DNA from: Chromatiales bacterium
GTDB lineage: Bacteria > Pseudomonadota > Gammaproteobacteria > Chromatiales > Chromatiaceae
NCBI GenBank assembly: GCA_028280505.1
Contig: JANQLO010000019.1
Coordinates: forward strand, 88,868-152,867
DNA: 64,000 bases
Reading direction: 5' to 3'
Part shown: piece by piece, positions 26,964 to 34,967 of the stretch
Position numbering within the stretch: the stretch's first letter is position 1
How the letters are laid out: each line of letters opens with the position of its first letter
The notes under the pieces: model-generated
Told to the model about the DNA's origin: nothing
Seen by the model: the letters and a program-made list of their open reading frames with translations, nothing else
Databases searched by the model: none
Translations under genes and position numbers: made by a program

Positions 26964-29423
26964 CTAGAAGCGCGCGCTCACGCCAAGCTCGAGACGCAGG
27001 GGATCACCGACACCGACGTTGTTCCGACCGGCGGCCGTCGTGTAGTACTCTTCGTCAGTCAGGTTCTTCACGATGACAAAGGCGTCTGAATCCTGACCGA
27101 ACCGGTATCCGGCCCCCAGATTCAGGCGTGTCGAGGAAGGTAGTTCGGTCTTGATGATCGCCGAGGTATCGGTCAGCTTTTCATCTTCATAGACGACACT
27201 GCCGAATACACGAAACCCCGCCAAGGCACCCCCATTGAATCGGTAGGCCGCCTGCAACGAGGCTGCATTGCGCGGTATGTTGCGCAAGCGGGTGCCGGAC
27301 GGCAGCGACGGGGTATCCGACCGGGTACGCGTATCGGTATAGGCGTAGCTGAGCCCGATGCTCAGGTTGTCGTTGACTTCACCGGAAAGATCAAACTCGG
27401 CACCTTGCCCGCGCACTTTGCCCAGATTGACGGCACTGAGCCCGAACGGGTCGCTGGGATCGGTCTCCAGTACATTCTCTTTGTCTGCACGGTAGACCGC
27501 CAGGGTACCGCCGAGACGACCGTCCGGACTTTCCATCTTGATGCCCACTTCGTAGTTCTTGGCGGTTTCCGCATCGACGGCGTCACCTGATGAATCGGCG
27601 AAAGCAAAAGCGGTGACCGGCGGCCGATAGGATTCGGCGAATGATACGTAGATGCTCGCATAATCGAGCGGCTGAAAGACGACACCGAACCGGGGCGAAA
27701 CATGGCTGTCTTCGAAATCCGCATCTTTCGACTGCGGAACGAATGTGCCGACGTTGAAACCGCCATCCAACTTTCCGTTGAGATCGACGCTATCCCAACG
27801 CGCCCCCAGCAGTAACTTCCAACGTTCGCTCAGGTCTATCTGGTCTTGCAGGTAAAGACCGACGCTGTTCCCTTCGACAATGGAATCGAAAAGCGCCGTA
27901 CCAAGTATCGACAACGTGGGGTCGACCGCCGGCACGGGGATCGAGAAGTCGGGATTCAATACATCGATTGCACCGCCATTCGGACCGACGAGGCCGTAAA
28001 ACTCGCGCTTTTCGCGTTGGAAGTCCGCACCGATCAGCAAGGTGTGTTCGATTTCGCCCATTTGGAATGACCCGGTGATCTCCGGTTGTAAAGTGAACAA
28101 CCGATCTCGCACATCGACTTCACGACGCTGGCGTTGAACCGACGTGCCGGTAATCCGCCCCTGCTGTACCGCATCGCCCTCGCGCTTGTCGTCACTCATG
28201 TAGACGCCGACACGGCCCTTCCAACCGGGCATGAATGCATGCTCGAAGCGAAACGTACCCGACGTGTAGTCTTTGTCGATCTGGCCGGTGTTACCTTCGG
28301 AGACGTTGAAGTCCAATGGCAGAATCAGCTCATCGTTCACAAAGAACACACCCCGATCGAACGTATCCTCACGTTTCTGGTGAATGATCTCGATATTGAC
28401 GATGGTGCGGTCGTTGATCTGATAGTCGAACACCGGTGAAACAAACAACAGGGATTCATCGACATCTTGGCGGAAGCTGCGCTCGTCTTGCACGGCGGCA
28501 TTCAATCGATAGCGCAAACGCCTGTCTTCGGTCAATGGCCCACCGAGGTCGATGGCCACACGCCCCTGTTGTAACCGGCTTCCGTCACCACCGAGACCGG
28601 CGGCACCCGAAACAGTGACCTCGTGAAACGGTTCGGCGAGCGGTTGCTTGGTGATGACATTGATCAAACCGCCCGGGTCACCCTTACCGAACAGGGTGGC
28701 AATCGGCCCCCGCAATACCTCCAAGCGTTCGACGTTGGCTGTATCGAGCGTAGAGGCGCTGGACGTTCGATTACCGTTGGTCAGGATGTTGTCGGTTTCG
28801 AAACCGCGAACAATGTACTCGTCACCCTGCAAACCACCTTGGGTGTTATCCCGAGTGACACCGGCTAGAAAATCGTAACCGTCCGCCAATGTCTCGGCAC
28901 CAATATCCTGCAAAGCCTGGCGAGTGATCGATTGCGCCGACTGCGGTATCTCGATCAAGGGTGTATCGGTACGCGTCGCCGCGAATGAATCCGGTGCACT
29001 GTAGCTTGTCGTGACAGCACCCTCGAGCACGGCATCGACGGCAATCGGCGCGAGCTGCAGGGGTACCGATACCGCCAAGGGCTTCAGCGTGATCGCCGCG
29101 CCTTTACGCTCGGCGCTCAAGCCCGACCCCTCGAGCAAACGATCAAGGCCCTGTTGCAAAGTAAAGCGGCCACGCAAGCCGGCACTCGTCTTACCGGCAG
29201 TCAAACCGGCATCGAACGACAACACCAAACCGGTCTCCGTAGCGAAACGGGTCAACACGGTACTGAGCGGCCCGGGTGGGATGTCGTAGGCGCGGGCGGC
29301 GATGGAATCACGCTCCGTTCCGGCATGACTCGTTTCGGCAAACACCATCGCCAATAAGATCGTCATCAGAACAAACGACGCGCTCGATACCAGTACGCGG
29401 CCCTCTCGGCTGGTAAACCACAT
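26964..29423 (-). CDS. TonB-dependent siderophore receptor with STN signalling domain
   Basis: 819 residues: signal peptide (VSSASFVLMTILLAMVFA), STN domain (about 45-115: YDIPPGPLSTVLTRFATETG), TonB-box region, plug (TDTPLIEIPQSAQSITRQAL, then EVLRGPIATLFGKGDPGGLI) and a barrel ending in RF. Plug motifs match siderophore receptors of the FpvA/FoxA class. An STN domain normally signals to a FecR-like protein, but no fecIR pair adjoins this gene; it may signal to one elsewhere. No clear Fur box was found in the ~320 bases upstream. It probably heads the operon running to tonB. Confidence 0.92.
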   Translation of the reverse strand: MWFTSREGRVLVSSASFVLMTILLAMVFAETSHAGTERDSIAARAYDIPPGPLSTVLTRFATETGLVLSFDAGLTAGKTSAGLRGRFTLQQGLDRLLEGSGLSAERKGAAITLKPLAVSVPLQLAPIAVDAVLEGAVTTSYSAPDSFAATRTDTPLIEIPQSAQSITRQALQDIGAETLADGYDFLAGVTRDNTQGGLQGDEYIVRGFETDNILTNGNRTSSASTLDTANVERLEVLRGPIATLFGKGDPGGLINVITKQPLAEPFHEVTVSGAAGLGGDGSRLQQGRVAIDLGGPLTEDRRLRYRLNAAVQDERSFRQDVDESLLFVSPVFDYQINDRTIVNIEIIHQKREDTFDRGVFFVNDELILPLDFNVSEGNTGQIDKDYTSGTFRFEHAFMPGWKGRVGVYMSDDKREGDAVQQGRITGTSVQRQRREVDVRDRLFTLQPEITGSFQMGEIEHTLLIGADFQREKREFYGLVGPNGGAIDVLNPDFSIPVPAVDPTLSILGTALFDSIVEGNSVGLYLQDQIDLSERWKLLLGARWDSVDLNGKLDGGFNVGTFVPQSKDADFEDSHVSPRFGVVFQPLDYASIYVSFAESYRPPVTAFAFADSSGDAVDAETAKNYEVGIKMESPDGRLGGTLAVYRADKENVLETDPSDPFGLSAVNLGKVRGQGAEFDLSGEVNDNLSIGLSYAYTDTRTRSDTPSLPSGTRLRNIPRNAASLQAAYRFNGGALAGFRVFGSVVYEDEKLTDTSAIIKTELPSSTRLNLGAGYRFGQDSDAFVIVKNLTDEEYYTTAAGRNNVGVGDPLRLELGVSARF

Positions 29424-29746
29424 GGATGACTCCCGGTTTTTTCATGTTGTCAGGTATTGCTGGGGTTGCCCCACGAGAGTCAAAAAGGGGAACCCGGAAG
29501 AAAATCACAAAGACACCTATGGGACTTGCGATACGGAACACGCAGTGGCTTTGGAAAATGCGTCTAGCCACGCCATGCCGTGAGCATTCGGAGCGGATGT
29601 TTGCAACGCTTACGTCAGTGTAACGGTTGCGTTCTACTATGATGGAAAACGCTAGATCAGCAGGCCTTCAACTGTCGACAAACGGGATTTTCCTGACAGT
29701 CTGGCTGTGGATGCGAATCTCTAACGAGATTTCGTCAAGCCATCGT
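29424..29746. other. Upstream region of the 27-29.4 kb receptor
   Basis: 323 bases with no gene. I see no convincing Fur box or palindrome. Confidence 0.4.
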
Positions 29747-29998
29747 CTATGAAAATCGTTGCTGAAAACCATGAACCGTGGCGACGACCATCACCCCGAG
29801 CATCGAAACCCATATCGCCGTTTGGCCACCGAGCATTTCCCAAACAAAGCCGATCAACGTAAAGCCGATGGCCGTCGTCACCGCATACAAGAGATAAAAG
29901 AAACCGAAAGCCGCCCCTTTATCGGTGGCTTCTTTGCCGGTAAACGAGCGAATGGCATGCAATGACACTACCTCGTGAGCACCGAAGACGTAACGCGG
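29747..29998 (-). pseudogene. C-terminal remnant of a major-facilitator transporter
   Basis: About 83 codons, open back to an in-frame stop just beyond 29998 and beginning without a proper start. The translation FFYLLYAVTTAIGFTLIGFV, with LGGQTAIWVSMLGVMVVATV after it, is typical of the last two helices of MFS transporters, while the first ~10 helices are missing. This is a fragment left after deletion. It may have been a siderophore exporter or importer, given the surroundings, but that cannot be decided. Confidence 0.6.
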
Positions 29999-30099
29999 TT
30001 ATCCGCACGTTTTCACGAATACCGGAAGATCGATGAAACGCCCAAAACTCAGCGCTTGATCAAAGTCTGCCGGATTGCCCCGATTGTTACAACGCCGGC

Positions 30100-30753
30100 T
30101 TATCCATGTAGGTGCAATCCGATCAACCCTACCTGCGACATTGCTAGCAAACCCATCACCATGAATCCCCGCGAAACACCTTTGACCAGGCAGGCGTAGA
30201 AGAACAGCACGGCCCAGATCAACGGAAACAACACCAACGGCAGCACGACATTGTCGACACCCGCCGCACCGCCCGGCATCCATACCGCCGCGCCGGCCAT
30301 GACCAAAACGGCAGTCAAAAACGTTAGCGGACCGGCCAACCAGAAACGCGGGTAGCGGCCGACGAAACCGCCCAGCACCATTGCGCCGTCGCGTAACCGT
30401 GCGCCAACCGAAGGCCGGCTACCGTCCGGTTGATGTGATGTCTGCCCCCAGGGCCACAAGATGCGCAACCAATGCGGCCGCCAGGCCAACGTCAGCCCGA
30501 TCAGCGGCGCGGCACCCGCAAGCAGCATCACCCACACCAGCACGGCCATCGAGGGCCGATCGGCAAGCAAGCACAATCCCGCCGATACGACGAGGCCCGC
30601 CGTACCCAACACACGCAGTATGATCCTCTCCTTATCCCCGGGACCCGCTGTGCCCTGTACCTGCCGCCAGTGGACCGGCATCGCCAGCGCCAACCAAGCA
30701 AGACCGGCAACGACGAAGACAACCGCCAGAGTCAACCATACCGTTTCACCCAT
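30100..30753 (-). CDS. DUF3325-like domain fused to PepSY-partner membrane domain
   Basis: 217 residues from MGETVWLTLAV, overlapping the PepSY stop by eight bases. Residues ~1-100 resemble DUF3325 (LAWLALAMPVHWRQVQG, LGTAGLVVSAGLCLLADRPS), the small protein encoded with PepSY and DUF3649 genes. Residues ~130-217 equal the free-standing protein at 25571-26035. A polar linker (TSHQPDGSRPSVGARLRDG) joins them. Seven or so helices in all. The fusion supports a physical link between the two partners in the reductase module. Confidence 0.75.
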   Translation of the reverse strand: MGETVWLTLAVVFVVAGLAWLALAMPVHWRQVQGTAGPGDKERIILRVLGTAGLVVSAGLCLLADRPSMAVLVWVMLLAGAAPLIGLTLAWRPHWLRILWPWGQTSHQPDGSRPSVGARLRDGAMVLGGFVGRYPRFWLAGPLTFLTAVLVMAGAAVWMPGGAAGVDNVVLPLVLFPLIWAVLFFYACLVKGVSRGFMVMGLLAMSQVGLIGLHLHG

Positions 30754-32473
30754 GGCTGGCCTTCGCGTCCGGGTAAAGCGTGGTGTCGGCATCCTCGGAC
30801 GCTGCAGCATCGTGGGCTGCGCCCGCGCGCTCCCGTCGCGCAAGCCGGCCCGCCGCCACAATCGCCAGACCGGCCGTCGCCAGCAGACTCAGGTCGACGC
30901 CGGCCACCGGCCAGTAAGTCTCGGTAAAGACCGTCTTGATGAGGTGATCACCGGTCGTGATCCAGTTCAGCAACACGGCGGTGACGGCCAGCCCGGCCAA
31001 CGCCCAGCATTGCTCACGCCAGGCCGGATTGAATCGCGCTTTGGCCACCGGCGCACTGCGCCACGCGGCGTGCACGAAGCTCAGTATCCAGGCACCCCAG
31101 AACGCCGCTTTTTCCCATTCACCCTTACCGACCAATTCGGCCGGCAGCAGACGATTGGCCGCCAGCATCGCAACCGCTGCGATGACGATACCGGTCACGG
31201 TGGCCACCGCCACGGCATCGACCGCACGCGCACCCTGCGAGCCGGCTTCGGCAAGCTGGCGCTTGCGTTTGCCGACGAAGAAAATGAAACCGGTGGCGAT
31301 GCACACCGAGCCCAGCAGCCCACCGATTACGTACAGCCAGCGCAACAGCCAATGCTCGAAATGCTGCAGGTGCAGACCGGTGAGGAATTCATCGATTTCG
31401 GACACCACGCTGCGCGGCGGGTCTTCATGCAACACGTCCCCGGTGCTGGCATTGAAATGAATCCCCTCGCCGATCAACGCAACACGATCACTGCCTGCGC
31501 GATAAATGGACACATAACCATTGACATCGCCCACGTGGGTGACCCTCAGTAAGCCCACCTCACCGGCCATATCGCGCGCCGCCCAGCGGCGTTTCGCTTC
31601 GGTCACCATGGCATCCACCGACGCGAGTGGCGCAGCCACCCCCGCCGGCTCGTGCGGCAGGCCGGTGGCGGCCGCTTCTTCAGCTTCGTGCTGCAGGTGC
31701 AAGGGTTGCAGCAAGGTACCGCTCACGGGGAAGTAAAGCCAGCTGGCGAAAATCACCAGCCCGGTAAAGGCGAAGAAGAAATGAAACGGCAAGGCCACCA
31801 CGCCGGTCATGTTGTGCAGATCCAGCGTGCTGCGCTGCGGCTGTTTCTGGGGTCTGAAGGTAAAAAACTCGCGAAACAGCTTGCGATGGATGATCACGCC
31901 GCTGACCAGGGCGACAAGCATGCCCAGCGAGGCCAATCCGACGAGCCAGTAGCCGAGGTTTTTCCACTGCCAATTCAGGCTGTAGTGCATGGGATAGAAC
32001 CATCTGCTACCGATCTTCAGCGCATCGCTTGAAACCGGCTCGCCGGTGCGCGGATCGATGGTGACATCGCCATGGATGTGATTGTGCGCATCCGGATCTT
32101 TGGGATGAGGCACCCCGAAACCCGCGCCCATGATAAGCACCGGATCCCGGTGCGTCGTGTAGGCCCAGTATTCTTCGACCGGCAATGCCAGGCGCGGCGT
32201 CATCGGCCCCTGACCGGCATCGTGGAATGCAGGCATATTGTCAGCGTAGTCTTTCTCGTCCGGCTCGACCTGTTGAAGAATCGGCAGCAGCATGCTGTCG
32301 AAAGACGGCATCGGCTGCGGATCGAAACGCGTCTCGGGTATCGCCCAGCGATCGATCTCACGGTCGAACACCGACAATGCGCCGAAGAAAAAACAGATCA
32401 TGAGCACGAAACCCAGCACCAGGCCGAACCACGTATGTAGCCAGGTCATGGACAGTCGAAAGCTGGAAAACAT
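30746..32473 (-). CDS. PepSY-TM iron-regulated membrane protein (ferric reductase type)
   Basis: 575 residues. First helix MTWLHTWFGLVLGFVLMICF with the family's His, a large periplasmic portion (YPMHYSLNWQWKNLGYWLVG), and haem-ligand-type histidines in LHNMTGVVALPFHFFFAFTG and FLTGLHLQHFEHW. Longer than its two paralogues because of an extended C-terminal set of helices. The gene lies 12 bases after DUF3649 and overlaps the DUF3325-type fusion. Likely electron-transfer role in reducing imported ferric chelates, by analogy to FoxB/FpvG. Confidence 0.85.
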   Translation of the reverse strand: MFSSFRLSMTWLHTWFGLVLGFVLMICFFFGALSVFDREIDRWAIPETRFDPQPMPSFDSMLLPILQQVEPDEKDYADNMPAFHDAGQGPMTPRLALPVEEYWAYTTHRDPVLIMGAGFGVPHPKDPDAHNHIHGDVTIDPRTGEPVSSDALKIGSRWFYPMHYSLNWQWKNLGYWLVGLASLGMLVALVSGVIIHRKLFREFFTFRPQKQPQRSTLDLHNMTGVVALPFHFFFAFTGLVIFASWLYFPVSGTLLQPLHLQHEAEEAAATGLPHEPAGVAAPLASVDAMVTEAKRRWAARDMAGEVGLLRVTHVGDVNGYVSIYRAGSDRVALIGEGIHFNASTGDVLHEDPPRSVVSEIDEFLTGLHLQHFEHWLLRWLYVIGGLLGSVCIATGFIFFVGKRKRQLAEAGSQGARAVDAVAVATVTGIVIAAVAMLAANRLLPAELVGKGEWEKAAFWGAWILSFVHAAWRSAPVAKARFNPAWREQCWALAGLAVTAVLLNWITTGDHLIKTVFTETYWPVAGVDLSLLATAGLAIVAAGRLARRERAGAAHDAAASEDADTTLYPDAKASHG

Positions 32474-32485
32474 GTACGGATTCCT

Positions 32486-32779
32486 TCAGGAGACCAAATA
32501 GTGTTGTAGACCCCAGGCCGCAGCAACCATGAACACGGCCCCGCCGCCCAGTACCTTCCAGACACGATAGAGATTGGCAGCGGCAAAGGCCCAGATGAAC
32601 AGGCCTAGATAGACGATGAAGGCAAGCAGCATCGCAGCCGTTTCGGCCTCGTGGAAGTCGATACCCAAACCGACCGACCCGGCAATGAAAAGCGCGGTAA
32701 AGCCCCAGGTAAAGGCATAGCCGCCGAACAGTGCCGCACTGACGCGATTGATTACGCTCACATGACTTGGCTTGAACAT
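32486..32779 (-). CDS. DUF3649-like small membrane protein
   Basis: 97 residues with three hydrophobic stretches (ALFGGYAFTWGFTALFIAGS, AAMLLAFIVYLGLFIWAFAA, VLGGGAVFMVAAAWG). The sequence RVSAALFGGYAFTWG and the gene order fit DUF3649, which accompanies PepSY and DUF3325 genes. First gene of the minus-strand module, divergent from fecI at 33113 with a Fur box between. Function unknown; probably a subunit of the reductase. Confidence 0.75.
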   Translation of the reverse strand: MFKPSHVSVINRVSAALFGGYAFTWGFTALFIAGSVGLGIDFHEAETAAMLLAFIVYLGLFIWAFAAANLYRVWKVLGGGAVFMVAAAWGLQHYLVS

Positions 32780-33112
32780 CGGGTGCTTCCTTCGTAAAAC
32801 CGGCCGGATGTGGCCGTTCGGCGCGCGGCGACGCCACGCCTAAACAAGAGACTGACCATCGAGCCCCCATATTGCGCGACGGCGGAGCCGGATCACCGTC
32901 GCCTTCTGTGGACATAACGAACTCGAACCCCGGTTTTCTACATCCACCACGGCAGAATCGAAGTTACTCCGGACAAGCCGAATCACGACAGAGATGTATT
33001 GCGGAACAGCCGTTTGGCAATCTATCATAATTGAGAATGAATCTCAATTACGCCAGACCGCCCACGTGACGCTCGATGCCCCCCGTGTCCTGTCCAGAAG
33101 GAACTCGCAGCG
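32780..33112. other. Divergent promoter region between PepSY module and fecI
   Basis: 333 bases, no gene seen. Contains a Fur box at 33032-33046 about 65 bases upstream of fecI and 250 bases upstream of the DUF3649 gene. Confidence 0.5.
33032..33046. promoter_or_regulatory. Fur box upstream of fecI (33.1 kb)
   Basis: TGAGAATGAATCTCA fits the 7-1-7 Fur core at 12 of 14 positions; the flanks extend it into inverted arms ATTGAGA and TCTCAAT. It would couple the sigma factor to iron starvation. Confidence 0.75.
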
Positions 33113-33625
33113 TTGAGTCAGGATACGACGACCCTCGGTCTTTTCATGATGCATCGGCACGCGCTCGTGAACTACGCGAGCAATATCGTCGGGAGTCGTG
33201 CGCAGGCGGAGGAACTTGTTCAGGAGGCCTGGCTGCGCTTCGACAAAGCCTCTAGAGGACGCCTCCTGGAGGACGCGACCGGATATCTTTACCGCATCGT
33301 TCGCAACCTGGCACTCGATGGCCGGCGGCGCATGGCCCGCGAAAGCCAGCTCATCACGGACGAGAATTTCGAAGAGGCCGCCGTAACCTGCCCCGACGCC
33401 AACCCCTCGGCGGAGACCGTCGCGCTTTACGAGGACGAGTATGCGCGCGTCATGGAAGCCTTGGCGGAACTGCCGGAGCGCACGCGCATAGCGTTTGAAA
33501 TGCACCGCTTCGGTGACGCCAAGCTCAGGGAGATAGCCGCTGTCCTGGATATTTCTCTTCCGTTGGCTCACAGGCTGGTCGCCGACGCCGTGCAGCACTG
33601 CAAGGAACGGCTTGGATGGCCATGA
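33113..33625 (+). CDS. FecI-type ECF sigma factor
   Basis: 170 residues from a TTG start, chosen because AGAAGGAA lies 9-10 bases before it and the family N-terminus begins there (LGLFMMHRHALVNYAS). Region 2: AQAEELVQEAWLRF; region 4: KLREIAAVLDISLPLAHRLV. It belongs to the iron-starvation sigma group controlled by a FecR protein. Followed by fecR (33756) and a receptor (34968), the classical surface-signalling order. Confidence 0.88.
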   Translation: MSQDTTTLGLFMMHRHALVNYASNIVGSRAQAEELVQEAWLRFDKASRGRLLEDATGYLYRIVRNLALDGRRRMARESQLITDENFEEAAVTCPDANPSAETVALYEDEYARVMEALAELPERTRIAFEMHRFGDAKLREIAAVLDISLPLAHRLVADAVQHCKERLGWP

Positions 33626-33755
33626 CCGTGGCAGTAAAGTGGGAAATTTGTAGAAAAGGCGGCGGCGCATGCGTTTCGTCAGTAGAACGCTTCTCAAGCT
33701 ATGGTCAAAGACCGCGGACATCGCGTCCTGCGCTGATCGAGGCTAAGCAAAAGGC

Positions 33756-34823
33756 ATGACTGGAAACTCAGACCAGGTGCAGAAACAAGCGTCGACGGAG
33801 GCAACGGACTGGCTGATTCTGCTCAAGGACGACCCGGAGGATGGCGCGCTGCAGCAGGCGTTCGAAGCATGGCGCCGGCAAAGCCCGGTCAATGCCGCCG
33901 CCTGGGAGTCGATGCGGCAGGCATCGAAAGCGATGGACAAGGCGACGCCGGTCCATGCCGAGCGTTGGCAACCGGCTCTCGCCGAATTGCGTGGCGCAGC
34001 GCATGACGATGACACGGCGGGCACTATGCCGTCGAGAATCGCCCCAACACGTCACGCCAACGGTCCGAAAGGCAGGCATTCGGTCGGCCGCATCGGTCGC
34101 CGGCAAGCGCTCCGCGTCGGCGGGATAGCCGCCGTAGTCTGTCTTTTGGCACTCGTTGTCGGACCGGATTTATGGCTCGATCTGCGGGCGGACTACGCAA
34201 CCGGCACGGCGGAAACCAAAACAATACGCCTCTCCGACGACAGTACCGTAACGCTGGCGCCGCGCAGCGCAATCACCGTCGCCTACACACGCGGTGAGCG
34301 GCGCATCCACCTCCTCGCCGGCGAGACCTTCTTCCAGGTGACGCCGAACGCGGGGCACCCGTTCCGGGTCACCGCCAGAACGATCGATGTCACCGTACTC
34401 GGCACCCGCTTCGATGTCCGCCACGAGGACAACGGAGCCACCGTCGCCGTTGAAAAGGGCGTGGTGCGTGTCGGCCGTCCCACCGCCGATCCACCCGTGG
34501 CCGAAACGCTGACTGCGGGTCAATCGGTCCGGATGAGCTGGGCGGGCCGAGCCGAACGAAGCGACCAGCCGGTCGATCAGATCGCCGCCTGGCGCCGCAA
34601 CCAGCTCATTGCCCGCGACCAGCCGCTCGGCGCGGTGGTGGACGCACTCCACCGCTACTACACCGGCAAAATCATCGTCACGGACGCGGCGCTCGCCGCA
34701 CGACCGGTGACCGGTGTGTACAACCTGGCCGATCCCATCGCTGCACTACATGGCATTGCCCGCGCCCAGAACGCCGTCGTTCGACGCATCACACCCTGGT
34801 TGATCTTCGTTTCCGCATCATAA
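33756..34823 (+). CDS. FecR-type transmembrane sigma regulator
   Basis: 355 residues: an N-terminal DUF4880 domain (ATDWLILLKDDPEDGALQQA), one membrane helix (GGIAAVVCLLALVVGPDLWL, about 125-145), a FecR domain (RRIHLLAGETFFQVTPNAGH, VTVLGTRFDVR) and a C-terminal STN-like DUF4974 region (YYTGKIIVTDAALAARPVTG). It relays receptor occupancy to FecI. 130 bases after fecI, 144 before its receptor. Confidence 0.9.
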   Translation: MTGNSDQVQKQASTEATDWLILLKDDPEDGALQQAFEAWRRQSPVNAAAWESMRQASKAMDKATPVHAERWQPALAELRGAAHDDDTAGTMPSRIAPTRHANGPKGRHSVGRIGRRQALRVGGIAAVVCLLALVVGPDLWLDLRADYATGTAETKTIRLSDDSTVTLAPRSAITVAYTRGERRIHLLAGETFFQVTPNAGHPFRVTARTIDVTVLGTRFDVRHEDNGATVAVEKGVVRVGRPTADPPVAETLTAGQSVRMSWAGRAERSDQPVDQIAAWRRNQLIARDQPLGAVVDALHRYYTGKIIVTDAALAARPVTGVYNLADPIAALHGIARAQNAVVRRITPWLIFVSAS

Positions 34824-34873
34824 AAAACGCCGTGGAGCATCAATCGATTCTCCGGCCTTGAAAATTTTTAGAG

Positions 34874-34894
34874 AAAAACCATCCCCACCGGCGT
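34874..34894 (+). promoter_or_regulatory. Candidate FecI-type ECF promoter before the 35-37.5 kb receptor
   Basis: AAAAA, 13-base spacer, CGT. The same layout recurs before the receptors at 48351 and 55463 and before fecR at 58708 (spacers 12-14). The CGT matches the -10 of iron-starvation sigma promoters such as those of PvdS. Confidence 0.45.
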
Positions 34895-34967
34895 TCCATC
34901 TATAAGGGCGCGATTAGGTCGCAGTTGCCAATAAACACCTGCGCGCTTCCGCGACCGAGATGACAAC

